Shown: positions 27,141 through 39,418 of the stretch, piece by piece
How positions within the stretch are numbered: position 1 is the first letter of the stretch
Layout of the letters: every line of letters begins with the position of its first letter
DNA from: Ophiocordyceps camponoti-saundersi (nom. inval.)
Taxonomy: Eukaryota; Ascomycota; Sordariomycetes; Hypocreales; Ophiocordycipitaceae
DNA length: 64,000 bases
NCBI GenBank assembly: GCA_003339415.1
Contig: PDHQ01000148.1
Coordinates: forward strand, 21,630-85,629
Direction: 5' to 3'
Made by a program: the position numbers and the translations under genes
The notes under the pieces: generated by a model
Told to the model about the DNA's origin: nothing
What the model saw: the letters and a program-made list of their open reading frames with translations, nothing else
The model's database searches: none

Positions 27141-29979
27141 TATGTAATATCTCTAGGAAATAATAAACCTAACGCGTTACTATTTATACTAGATTTCCCT
27201 TTATTTTCCTACCTTTCTTTTCTTACTTCCTCTCTCTCTTATTTATCCTCTCTTATTCCCCTTTATATTACTTATCTTTATTATATCTTTCTATATATTA
27301 GTCTTTATCCCCCTTATAGTTATTTCTTTTTATTTTCTAATTCCTTTTATTATCCTTATATTATTTCCTTTCTTTTATACTTAAAATTAATCCCCCTTAT
27401 AATAATCCCTATTATTTTTACGATAAGATATACTATAAGTTATTTTATAAATAACTAATTTATACTCCTTTTATATTTATATTTAAAAGCTTTAAAAAAG
27501 CTATTTAGCTATTTAGAAACCTTATAAAATTTTAATATTTATTTAAGTCACTTACTTATAAATTTAATAACTAGAAATCGAATAACTATATAACTTTTAT
27601 TACTTAGAAATAAGTATTATAAGAAAAAAGATATAATTTATTATTTAGTAAGTTAAACGGTTATATTTATTATATTAATAAAAAAGTAAAAAGGTAAGCT
27701 AATAGAAAATAACTTCTTAATAATAAAGATTATAATTTTAAGTACTTACTTTTAGATAATAAATACTCTAGCTTTAACTACTCCTTACTTAAAGTTTCTA
27801 AAATTATAGCGCTTAAACGTTTTACTTAATAAACTATTATAGTATTTTCTTTTACCTCTAGCTTTACTTTTAAAATACTAGCTACCTTATTAAGAAGCTA
27901 TAGTCGCCTTTTATTACTATATTCCCTTACTAATATTAAAAAAATATTTTTCTATAATCTAAATAACTTAGAAAAAACTATTATAGCGTTTATATACTAT
28001 TAGAAATTATAAAAGATTATATTAAGGGCTTAGTTAGCAGGTAAGTTTATTAGAAGTTAGAAAAGTTAGAAGAGATTAAGTAAATCTTAGCTATTATCTC
28101 TTATACTAATTACCTTAGTAAAATAGAATAAATAATATTAGTAATTATAGAAAAAAAAACTAAGGTTAAAAGAGCTACTTTTATTTTTAGAAAATCCTTA
28201 GTAAGGCGTTTTATTACTCCTCTTACTTTAACTTAATAAAGCGTTCTTAGAACCCCTAATAAGTAAACTCGCTTTACTTTTTAATAACTTAAAGCCCTTA
28301 TAATAGTTTCTAAGATTACAATCTAATTTTAAAAGGTTTTAGAAGCTAAAAAAGTTAAAAAAGCTAATAATAATTTCTTAGTAACTTATTACGATAATTT
28401 AGTCTAAGTTATTAAATACTTACTTACTTTTTTCGTAATATATTATAATAAATAAGCTTTAGTATTTTAAAATATAGATATCGCTTTAATCTAAGTAACT
28501 TACTTTAATAAGTACTTTACTAAATATAATATTTCTCTAAGCTTAAGTTATATAGCGAAAATATTTAGTATTAGTAATAAATAAATTATTAATTTTTATA
28601 TCTTAATACTTATCTTACTTTATACCCTATCTTTTAAGAACTTATTAATTAATATTAATAAAGTTATTATATTCGTTAATAAAAAGTTAGTATTTAATAA
28701 TTTAAGTAAGATATTAAAATTTTATAAAAGGAACTAATAGGACTCTTATATTTATATAAAAGAATAGATATATTTACTTAATAAAAGTATTATTACTTTA
28801 CTTCTAGCTATTATTATTAATTATATACTCTCCTTAGCTTAGAGCGATATTATCGGAAATAAGATAACTCTAAACCCTAATAGTATTCCTATTTTTAATA
28901 TTTTAGATTTAATAAAAATAGCTCCTAAAAATATTACTAAAAAGCTATATAGTTAGAAAAGTAGCCTAGTTAAACCTTTTAATAATATTAAATATATTAT
29001 AATTATTAAGCTTATTAACGCCGATTTATTTATTAATATAATAATAGATTAAGACTTTTTATAGCTTTCTATATAGCTTTAGTATAAACTATAGCGAATA
29101 TATATTAATAACGCGCTTTATATAAAAAGTATACGTTATACTATTTAACTATTAATAAATAATAGCTATTATATCTATTTAACTATTAATATATAATAAA
29201 TCTTTAAGTTATTTAACTATTAATATATAATAATAATATATCTTCTAAGCTTAGGTAAAAACCTTATAAATAATTATATACTTTTAATATCGCTTTCTAA
29301 TATTTTTATAATATAATATTAATTATATACTATTTTTTCCTTATATTTTATACGCTATAAATAGAGAAAGAATATTAGTTATAATAAAAAGGCTAAGTAA
29401 AGCTTATTTACTATAAACTACTTATAATATATACTTAAAAATAAGTATAAACTATTTATAATATAGTTAACTTTACTATTATTCCTAATATCTTAGATAC
29501 CTTTATTTTCGTAAAATATACTATACTTAAAGCTATAAACTATATCTTTTACGCTAATTATAGTAAGATTATCTATATTTGCTTTTATATTATTACTATA
29601 ACTTATATATTTAAATAATAAAGATAGTAAGATATTTTTTTTATTTTTTTTTTAGTTCGCATATTATATTATATCTTTTTTATTCCTATTTTCCTTCCTT
29701 AGTATTATAATACCCTTAACCGTAATATATATTCTTCTATATATATCTAATATATATTATAATTCTCTTTTATTATTCTTATCTTATTTTTTTATTTTTT
29801 TCCTACCTTATATAGATTAATTTAGTTTTCTATATATAAATCCCTAATAATATTTTTTAATTTATAATTTAATATAGTTATTAAAGTTAATATAAAAAAG
29901 CTTTTAAGTATAATAATAATTTTTAAAATAATATAGAGAGTTAATAAAGCTTTTAGAATTCTTTTTAAGCCTAAGGAGT
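27141..29979 (+). pseudogene. F region between integrase and 3' LTR, possible third frame
   Basis: About 2.8 kb separate the end of integrase from the 3' LTR. From about 27,600 to 29,050 stretches of a plus frame, rich in Leu, Lys, Gln (as stops) and Ser, can be followed with TAA/TAG interruptions only. It could be an extra ORF of the element or an older insertion whose ends I cannot find. I see no membrane-protein pattern or known domain. The last 300 bp lead to the purine-rich tract before the LTR. Confidence 0.4.
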
Positions 29980-30385
29980 TAATATAGGATATATAATAAT
30001 ACCCTTATAAATCGCTTAACCTTTTATAATATTTTACTAAGATTTCCCTTATTAGGATTTTACTTAAATTTCCCTTAAAAACTTTATTACCTTTACGTTT
30101 AAGAAATTACTAAGATTTCCTATTAGGATTTCTTTATAATAACTTTTAAGATTTTACGAAGATTTCCTATTAAATTTAATATTAAAATATATTTTTAAAA
30201 ATCTCTAGATTTTACTAGGAAATCCTTATATATTAGGAAATTACTATATACTAGGAAATCTCCGTTTTACTAATATATATAAAAATTACCGTAAAATCCC
30301 CTTAGGTAAATATTTTTAAAATTATACTAAGAAATCTTCCTTAAGCTTTTAGCTATATAATTAGCTTAGTATTATTTTAGGTAGT

Positions 30386-30794
30386 TATTAGTTAGCCTTT
30401 ATAGTGCGTATATAAGAGTTAATAGCAATTACTAGTACTAAAGGTATAATTCTTTTAGTTTATAATATTCGTCTATATCTTCTCTAAAACGAAGGGAATT
30501 CTATATTTACTTATATATAAAATATCTTTATATATACTCTCTTCTTCTATACTTAATATTAGATTAAGTATAATCTAATCTTTTCCTAAAACTAATCTAA
30601 TATCGACTAGGAGTTTATTAAAGCTCCTATTTAAAATATTATAATAAAAATATAATCGAAACTTACTTTACTTCTTATTACCTAAGTCCCTCTAATATAT
30701 CCTATATAATATACTTCTTTTCCCTTATCTTAAGTATATATAGATTTTATTTTATACTTATATAGATTTTAGTTATTTTTATATAAGTCTAATA
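30386..30794 (+). repeat. Left LTR of D
   Basis: 409 bp, matching 37,562-37,971 along its whole length with scattered transition differences. The sequence following it (TTAGTAAC) could be a RIP'd tRNA primer-binding site, but this is weak. Confidence 0.85.
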
Positions 30795-33289
30795 TTAGTA
30801 ACTTTTTCTTTTTTAGGAAAGGGCGATTCTTTAGCTTATATTAAGTTTAGGCGTTTCTCCTTCTAGGTTATAAAGCTTTAGACTTAGATATTAAAAGTAT
30901 TAATATCGATTAGGCGTTCTAGCACCTTATTCGGATTATCCTTAATTATAGCGTTTATAAAGTTATCTAAACTATTTATTTATCTAATTTCCTTTATAAA
31001 CCTTTTTTCTTTTATAGTCCTAAGCTTTACTAAATATTTATATAGCGAGTATAAGTTAGTATAGATAATAGTTTAGATTACGCTTAATCTAAGTTTAGAC
31101 TAAATTCTTATTAATATTAAGCTAATAAAAATATTAATATCGAAGCCGGCTAATATCTTATATATTTCGGACGCTAGTACGGACTATATTACTTTTTTAT
31201 ACTTTATTAAGCTTTAATAAATAATATTCCTAAAAAGCGTAAACTTATCTTTACTATTAGTTTTTTATCTAAATATAATAACGTATCTAATCTATAAGGA
31301 TAGGTCGGAGTTATTCGTAAAAAAACTATTAGTAAAAATATAAAACTTTATATTATTTAATAATATAAGGATATATTATAATCCTTAGTTTTAGTATTTT
31401 TATTACTATTATAGCTTTTTATTAAGCTTCTTATAGTTTTTTTTATCTAAAGATTATTTTTAGGTAGCGATAAAAAGATTATAAGCGGCTTTAAGTTAAT
31501 AAATAGAGGCGATATAAGTACCTTAGGTAATTATTTAAGGTATTACTAAGCGTAATCTAAGGCGGAGTAATTAATAGGTTAAATTTTAGCCGCTTAGCCC
31601 TTTTATTAAAAAGAGATTAAACTTAGGGCGAGGTTAATCTAAGATTTATTAAAGTCCGTAATATCCCCGGTTTAGAAGATAGTCTTAAGTTTAATATAGA
31701 ACTAAGTAGCGGTTATCTACTTATTTTTTAGTTATCTAAAGGCCTTTATATTAAGTATAAGAGTATTATCGGTTTATAAACTAATAAGCTTAAAACGCGC
31801 TCGATCGCTATACTTAACGAGGAGGTAAGTATTAAAGGTTAATATCTATATCCGTAGCTATTAAAGATAATAGTCTTAATAAGTCCGAAATTAGTAAATA
31901 CCGGCCTTTATAATATTATATAGTAGCTTAATAACGTAAATTATAATATCTAAAAAATATTAGTCTTTTATTTTAAGGGGAAGCGTAGCGATAATAGTCC
32001 TTTTAAGGTTAGATTATAATTATAGGTATACTTAAGTAATATTATATAAGGCTAGTTTAAAGCTTAATTAAAAGGTAGCTAAAGTAAAAGCGAGAATAAG
32101 CTACTAGCTAACTTATTATATTATCGGGGACTAAGTAAGGATAATATCCTTACCCTTATTACTATAATTTACGATAATAAGCTTAGATTTTTTATATAAG
32201 TAATTAGTGCCTATCTTTTTAATTTCCTAAATTATATAAGCTTTAAAAACGTAAATATTATAATACTTAATAGTATTATATTTTTTAAAAGAAAAAATAC
32301 CGTAGCTAATAAGGTTATTAATCTCCTAAGTATTTAAGGCTTTAAAAAATTAGCTAGCTATTATAATTTTTCCTTTAGCTTAAAGCTTAAAAGATAACGA
32401 TATATTATCCTTTTTCTTTTACGTTATAAAGGCGTTATTTATAAAAAGATTTTAAGGAATATATATAGTAATTTTTAAATAAGGCGTTACTCGGGATAAT
32501 ACTAAAGTTAAGTTAATATTAAGAGGAGGTAGAGTTAGTATTAATTCGGGGCCTTTATATAGAGGTATTAGAAAGGGGCGGATATATATAAACCGGAAAA
32601 AATAAGGTTTATATAGGAGATTAACGGTAATATTATAGCTATTAATAGAAAGAAGGGTATATAGTTTTATTTATTTACTAAGTTTACGCTAAACGCGAAC
32701 TTAGCTATTTAGAGGTAGCTATAAAATATTAAAGATATTAAGGCCGTTTTATATAAATAAAGCGTTACGGACTATTTATTAAGTATAGTATTTCTAGAGT
32801 TTAGTTATAGCTTTTTAAATAATAGTAGCTTATCGTAAAGTAAAAAGGGTTAAAGCTAAGTTAAGGTATATATATAGGTAAGCTTTAAAAATTAAAAAGG
32901 TTAAGATAAGTTTATTAGGTTTTATTATATTATTAATTATTTTTATAGCTATTTATAAGATAGAATCTTAACTAATATTAAGTTAAAGTTTAGCTAAGAT
33001 TACCTTATAAGCGCGTTAAAGGGGGGCATAATATTATTTAACTTTCTTAACTAACTAATATACCTTAATAGGGACCTAAGTATATATAATACCTAAGGTA
33101 GCGGCCTTAGAATAAAACTCCTAAAAGTTAAAGTTTTTTCTAATATTATAATAAATAATATTAAGGGGTCTAAGGTAAGTATTAATCTAAATTATATAAA
33201 GGGTATTCTAAGTATTCTTTACGGAGAGAGATAGGAGAAACCAGGCAGCTTAGAAAGCTATAGCCTAGTTAATAGCGTGTAGGACAGCT
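30795..33289 (+). pseudogene. D internal region, decayed coding sequence of unknown type
   Basis: From about 31,740 to 33,230 a plus frame can be followed in long stretches, with TAA/TAG stops only. A G-rich tract, AAAGGGGGGCAT, at 33,013-33,024 could be coding (Lys-Gly-Gly) or a former polypurine tract. I could not find reverse transcriptase or integrase motifs, so I do not name a superfamily. The stretch 33,225-33,290 keeps several CA and TG dinucleotides and is less mutated than its surroundings. Confidence 0.4.
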
Positions 33290-34079
33290 TATTAGTTAAT
33301 ATAGAAGCTTAATAAAAAGCTATAAACGTAGTAAAAGCTTACGTAAAAGTAGCAGCAGCTAGGATAGTTTATTAAGTTAGTATTAGTTTATATAAAGTTA
33401 AGTTTTAATAAGCTATATATATATCGTTATATTAGATACCTTTTTTAGCGTATTAATAGTAAGCGGTTACTAGCTAAAATACTTATTCCTAATAAGCGTC
33501 GATAGCTAGCTCTTACTTACTTATACAGCTAATATAATTCTAATATAGGGGCACCCTTTTAATATCGCCGCGCTTAATATTATTACGCTACGCCTAAAAT
33601 AATAATATAGGTAGCGGCGAGGATATAAAAAGATTACGCTTAATAAGTTATATTTAATAAAGTATAATAAGCGTCGCCGCTAATATAAGCGATAATATTC
33701 GTAAATATAAGTAAAAGGTAATCGTAGATACTATAAAGGGAGCTTATAAGGGGCGCGTAAAGGAGATAAAAGTAAAACGCGCGTAATATATATTTAAAGC
33801 TAAGTTTAAAATATATTAGAAACTAAGTTAATCTTAACTTATAGCTAATATAAATTAAAGTTAGAATTAATATATTTTTATATTACTAGTAAATTAAAGC
33901 CTTAAAAATATTATTATCGTTAATATTATTCTCGGACTTAAAACTTAAAATAATAATCTAATAACCGCGTAGAGCGGTAAGTATATAAAGGGGTAATTTT
34001 AATATATAATAAATCTTAAGTTAAGGTTAGTAAAAGCTTATTATAATACTAACTTAAGATTAACTTAAACTTACTTTCT

Positions 34080-34117
<38 letters not shown>

Positions 34118-37100
34118 GTAAAAAGAAGAGAAAAGGAATAAAAAGCTTAGGCGTAAAGTAATTTATAAGTAAAGTATTATAATAATAATAATAATATTTA
34201 TACGCTAATATGCTTAATTTAGCTTAGAACTATCCTATATATATTTTAAGAGTAGGAAAAACCGGAAAACTCGGAGTAAAACCCTCCCCTTAAGCGTTAC
34301 CTTAGTTTAAGGCCGGACTAGGTCCGCACCTAGCACTCTATACCTTAAATAGGTCTAATAATAATAAGTAATTAGGAAGCTAATATATCCTCCGGAGCGG
34401 AGTTTATAATAGTAAAAATACGCGTAATCCGGGTCCGGTATAGAGTTTATATAGCTACTTATTTTCCTAAGCGTTATTATCGCTATAAACTAAATCTCCG
34501 CGCTTAATTATAGTATCCTAAATAATCTATTTAATTAAGGCTTTATTAACGCGATTAAAAAATATATAAAAGTTTTATTAGCTTATAATAAACCTTATAA
34601 TAGTTAATTTTAAAAAGTAGCTTAATTATTATAGCGAAGCTATAGATAAGTTTAGAAAGGGGGTTAGAAGCGAAGCTATTATATTCGCCCTTTAGCGTTT
34701 CCGCCCTAGCTATTACTAAACTCCGGTTAGCGCTAGAGGGGAAGGAGGGGCGGTATATACGGAGTTCCGATTTATAAATCTTTAAAGTTAGGAAATATAA
34801 ATATCCTTCGCCTAATCTTACGCCGCTTTTATTTTAAGGTAAAGTTAACTTTATTTAAAGTAAGTCTCTTAATAAAGAGGGTAATAATATAATCTTTTTC
34901 TATATACTATAAGGTAAGCTAACTTACCCTCCGCGTATAAAAAGGCGAAGTACTAGCTATATTATAGCTTCGCTATATAGTATTTAATAATATATTTAAG
35001 CTAGTAATATTTAAAATATTACTAAGGTTAGACTTTTAGCTTATAAAATTCCGTATTAAAAATCTTTACTTATATTATTATATTTTTATTATAAATCTAA
35101 TTTATATTTATTACGTTATTAATAGTAATTATAAAAAAACTCCGCTAAGTCCTTAAATAATATCTCTTTATATATAGTTATATTACTAAAACCTTATTTA
35201 ATAACTTAATCTCCTTTTAAAAGGCCTCTTTCCCGCTTTATTATAAAGCTTACGCTAGCACCTTTTTTATAATAAAAGTATAACCTTTACTAGTTAGGCG
35301 TGCCTTTTCTTTAAAAATAATATAAAGCTATTTTAAATTAAACTAAAGCTTATAAATAATATCTTAGAATATTACCGTAATATTACCGCTAAGTAATTTT
35401 CTTATAATAAAAGCTTAGCCTTACTTATAAAGTTTATAGTTAATACTTATTATAGTTATTTTAAAGCTTTAAATTTAAAGTAAAATAGCGATAAAGTTAA
35501 AGTAAATTATAAGCTAGCGCTTATATTACCTAGGAACTTATTTTTTAATAATTTTCTTTAACGCTTTAGCTATAATTATAGCTTATATTAAAAGAGTTCC
35601 GCTTCCCCTAAAGCTATAGAAAAAAGAGGAAACCGCGGCTATAATAGCTAAAAAAATATTACTAATTAATAAAATTAGAGTAAGGGGGGCGCCTCCCTAG
35701 ACCCTCTTAGACTCCGCTACTTATTCGATAATTATTTATATAAAGACTAAGGCGTCCCCCGAAATAATCTTATTAATACTCGCCTTAGCTTTTAATAAGG
35801 TAAAAAGTATAATAAACTTTTAGGTTTAAGTTTATTACGATTTAGAGTAAAGCTATATTCCGGGTAAAAAATTTTTATAGTTATAATTAACTTATATAAT
35901 ATTACCCTCCTTTTTAAAGTCGCTTCGAGCGTAGCTTAAAGCTATTATTATAAGGTAATAGAAAAAGCGGAGTCCGCTTATAATATAAAAATAAGAGGTC
36001 CGTATCCGCGTCGCTTTAAGCGTAAGATTTATAGAATATATAAAAATTATAAGTAAAATATTAAGTTATTAATTTACCCTACTAAATAAAGTATATATTT
36101 ACCTTTCTTATAAGTAATATATTAGTATATATTAACTCCTTTTATAAATATAAGAGGTATATACCTTTTAAGTATAAATACCCCCCCCCCTTTTAAAAAA
36201 TTTTTTTTCCCTTCCCTTTTTATAATTACTTTAGTTTTTCTTATTTATTTTTCGTAAATAACTTAGCGAAAGTTTACTAAATATTACGTTTTTTATTTAA
36301 TATATTATATTATATTTATTCTTCGTTTCTTTAATTCTTAAATTAAAAAAAGAATATTACTAAGAGATTATAATACCCTTAAAGTTAAGAATTACGCTAC
36401 CTTAGGAGTATTATAATATAAAGATTATAATAACCTAGCGGAATTATAAATATTATAGTATAGGAACGCTTAGTATTATAAGAAGGAGATAACTCTCGCT
36501 AGCTATAGGAGTTTACTAGTTAATAGGGGAGATTCCCCCTCGCGCGGCTAGTATTTATTAGGGGTTTTTAAAATAAAACGCCTTAGTAATATCCTTATAG
36601 CTAGCTTATATTATATTTAAGAGAGTTACTTATTAATTCCTTAATCTAAAAATAACTAAGCTAAGGGACTAGCTTATAATAGCGGCTAATAATATATAAT
36701 ATTAAGCTTTATATTAGCGATAATATATAGCGTTAAGTTTACTACTTAAACCTTATCTATTATTTACGAAGTATAAATAATAAGGAGATATAATATATAG
36801 CTTAATACGTATTATTTTAAAAAATTATATTAAAATTATTAAAAAATATATTAGATATTAGTATAATATTAACCTAAGTTTATCTATAAATTAATAAGGT
36901 AAAGGTATTTACTAATCTTAAACTATATAAGTTTTTAGAAATAAAGAAATAATTCGATTTATAAAAGCTATTAAAGAAACCTAATTATACTTAGATTACT
37001 TACTTAATAAATATATATTCCTAACTATAAAAAAAAAGCTACTAATATTAGAATATATATATTACTAGCTACTTAGGAATATAATACGTATTAAATACGC

Positions 37101-37553
37101 GTAGTATATATTATAAAGATAACTATCTTTATATAAATAGAGTAAGAGGTTAAGAATACGTATAAAAAGAAGTTAAACTTAAGATAATACTAATCTAAGA
37201 TTAGTATAATATTAATATAATATACGAAGTTAATATAAGAGAAGGATAGGGAAGTAGTTAGTAGGAAGAGGAATATATATATAATATACTTACTTTTCTA
37301 TACTCTTAGAGAGAGAGATAAGTTATAAATAAAGTTATTATTTCATCTTTTATAACTTTATTAGCTAGAGTATATTATATAGTAAATATAATATTCCTAT
37401 ACGCTATATAATCCGGATAAGTTACCCGAACTTTATTATTTAGGTTAATATAATATATATATTCTAAGTTTAATCTATTAGTATCTTTACTATAAGAAGT
37501 TTATAATATAACTTTAGCTACCTATTTAGCTTAAGAAGGATGCTTAACTAATA
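33290..37553 (+). repeat. Family C copy C2, complete, with A3 inside
   Basis: Begins TATTAGTTAATATAG and ends CTTAACTAATA, so the outer 10 bp form an inverted repeat. Without A3 it is about 2,380 bp. It matches 1-2,459 and, inverted, 50,753-53,231. The 5-bp flanks (CAGCT and TTAAT) do not match, so no target duplication is seen. It abuts the right LTR of D with only 8 bp between. Confidence 0.75.
34180..36048 (-). mobile_element. Family A full-length copy A3 (1,869 bp)
   Basis: Interrupts C2 with a 15-bp duplication (34,165-34,179 and 36,049-36,063, one G/A difference). The uninterrupted site is seen at about 770-785 in C1. It starts with TAATAATAA and ends with TATAAAAATT. It is among the less heavily RIP'd copies: CpG-rich motifs such as CCGGACTAGGTCCGCACC (34,314-34,331) survive. 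Confidence 0.85.
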
Positions 37554-37561
37554 TTAATTAG

Positions 37562-37971
37562 TATTAGTTAGCCTTTATAATATATATATAGGAGTTAATA
37601 GCGATTATTAATACTAAAAGTATAATTCTTCTAGTTTATAATATTCGTCTATATCTTCTTTAAAACGAAGGGAATTTTATATTTACTTATATATAAAATA
37701 TTTTTACGTATATTCTCTTCTTCTATACTTAATATTAGATTAAGTATAATCTAATCTCTTCCTAAAACTAATCTAATATTAACTAGGAGTTTATTAAAGC
37801 TCTTATCTAAAATACTATAATAAAAATATAATCGAAACTTACCTTACTTCTTATTACCTAAGTCCTTCTAATATGTTCTACGTAATATACCCCTTTTCCC
37901 CTTATTCTAAGTATATATAGATCTTGTTCTATACTTATATAAATTTTAGTTATTTTTATATAAGTCTAATA
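37562..37971 (+). repeat. Right LTR of D
   Basis: 410 bp, same orientation as the left LTR, followed directly by the GTAGT duplication and then the remainder of the 3' LTR of F. Confidence 0.85.
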
Positions 37972-38164
37972 GTAGTAATTTAGATTTTTTTATAATTATT
38001 ATTTTAATTCTTAAAAGATTTTTACTTATACTTATACTTTTTATAATAGCTATTTTATAATCTTACGATTAGTAGCTAGCTTATCTCCCTCTTTTATATA
38101 CTATATCTAGTAGCTAGCTTAGTATATATACTTATTAGAAGATTATATATATAAGCGTATATTA

Positions 38165-38262
38165 GTTTTACTCTAAGTTCTCTAGTTTTTCCCCCTCTTA
38201 GAATATATATAAGATAGTTTTAAGCTATATAAGGTATACTAGCGTATAATTTATTATTATTA
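38165..38262 (+). mobile_element. Family A copy A-m1, second part
   Basis: The last ~98 bp of the A copy that was split by F: it begins with the GTTTT duplication and ends with ATT repeats before the 16-bp target duplication at 38,263-38,278. Confidence 0.8.
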
Positions 38263-38278
38263 TTAATATATAGTATTA

Positions 38279-39418
38279 AATAGTTTAATTTAATCTTATA
38301 ATTTAAAACTAAATAAAAGATTTTATAATAATAAGATTAAAGTTTAGCGTAGAATTATATAAGCTATAAAATTAAGATAATAATATTATTTAATAATAAT
38401 AGCTAAGTATTTAAGGATTTTAATAAATTATTAAATTAGAAAGCGGAATAAGTTTTAATTAAGTTAAGCGGGAGCTACTTTAAATAGGTTTAGTTATAGC
38501 TATTTATTATTATAAGAAAAGTAGCTTTATATAAAGTAAGGAAGGAAGGATAATATAAGTAAAATAGAAAAAAAAATAAGAAAAGGGATTATAAAAAGAT
38601 CTTTATAAGTATAAGATATCTCCCCCTTTTTTAAAAATAAGTAAATAAAAACAGTTTAAAGCGTATAATTTTCCTAAATAAACTAACGCTAAAAGTCTTT
38701 TAATTTAAAGAAATATATATATCTAATAAAAGAAAACTTAGTTTTACTAAATATTTAATAATTATAAGTATTATAAGTAAAGGTAAATTATTAAAGTATC
38801 TATTAGGAGCGCCTTAAAGTAAAAGATTAGTAAATAATATTAAAAGCTTAAAAAATAAATATAAGTTTATTAAAAAATTTACCTAATTTATTTAAAAAAA
38901 GTTTATTATTTTATCTTCTTTATCCCCTTCCCTTAATAAATTAAATTAATTTAATACTTATATATTTTATATTAATATAAGGGAGTATTACTAAACTAAA
39001 AAATAAATATTATATTATAATAGCGTTAGCTTTATTAATAAAGCTTAAGCTATTTATTAAATACCTAAAAAATATCTTAGCTAAAAAGTATCTTAATTAA
39101 TATAATACTAATATAATATTATTAGATATTTAAGGAGAAATATATAATATTATTATTAAAGAGATTTTCTTTTCTAGTCTTTATAATAAAGCTACTAACT
39201 AATATAATAAGTTAGATAATAAAAATTATACTTTATTATAATTAGTAACTTTATTTATAGATAAGTTTAAAGAGGTAAACTTAGTTATAAAAAGTACCTT
39301 TATTATAAAAGTATATAAATTTAAGTAGGAGAAGGGCGAATTATTAGCTATATATATTAAAAAAGCTAAGGCTCTCTTTAGCTAAGTTAAGTTAAAAATT
39401 AAATATATTTTTCTTATA
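38279..39418 (+). pseudogene. gag-like relic upstream of A4
   Basis: From about 39,170 to 39,400 a plus frame resembles the Lys/Glu-rich gag segment of LTR retrotransposons that precedes the zinc knuckle; the rest is more decayed. It is cut by A4 and resumes at 41,299 for about 130 bp, where composition changes at the start of G. The resemblance is general and no diagnostic motif survives. Element ends were not found. Confidence 0.35.

Larger units (their letters stand above)
30386..37971 (+). mobile_element. Element D: LTR retroelement with 409/410-bp LTRs
   Basis: The LTRs are 30,386-30,794 and 37,562-37,971, starting TATTAG and ending CTAATA (TG...CA before RIP). The 5-bp duplication GTAGT is exact (30,381-30,385 and 37,972-37,976), and the pre-insertion site exists in the 5' LTR of F. 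Direct repeats of this size in the same direction with a TSD are diagnostic of an LTR element. The internal region is only about 2.5 kb (30,795-33,289) before the C2 copy begins, and only 8 bp separate C2 from the right LTR. The 3' internal part, including a polypurine tract next to the LTR, is therefore missing. Superfamily not determined. Confidence 0.85.
16631..38164 (+). mobile_element. Element F: Ty3/Gypsy LTR retrotransposon, RIP'd, with nested insertions
   Basis: The 5' LTR is 16,631-19,102 and the 3' LTR 29,980-38,164; without insertions they are 593 and 594 bp. The 5-bp target duplication GTTTT lies at 16,626-16,630 and 38,165-38,169, inside family A copy A-m1. The LTR starts TAATATAGG (from TGATATAGG), and a purine-rich stretch precedes the 3' LTR (29,967-29,979). 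Subtracting A-m2, the B copy and D leaves about 10.1 kb, long for a fungal Gypsy element. Order of internal parts: gag-like, reverse transcriptase, integrase, then about 2.8 kb of further sequence. The IN-after-RT order and motifs identify Ty3/Gypsy. No frame is intact. Confidence 0.88.
29980..38164 (+). repeat. 3' LTR of F, split by element D
   Basis: LTR parts are 29,980-30,385 and 37,977-38,164. D with its GTAGT duplication lies between them. Net length 594 bp against 593 bp for the 5' LTR. Differences between the two LTRs are mostly C/T and G/A, as RIP produces. Confidence 0.85.

Noticed and set aside
33013..33024. AAAGGGGGGCAT as polypurine tract of D
   Set aside because: It is not next to the right LTR of D (37,562) and the sequence after it does not match the start of that LTR; kept only as a possibility in the D internal entry.
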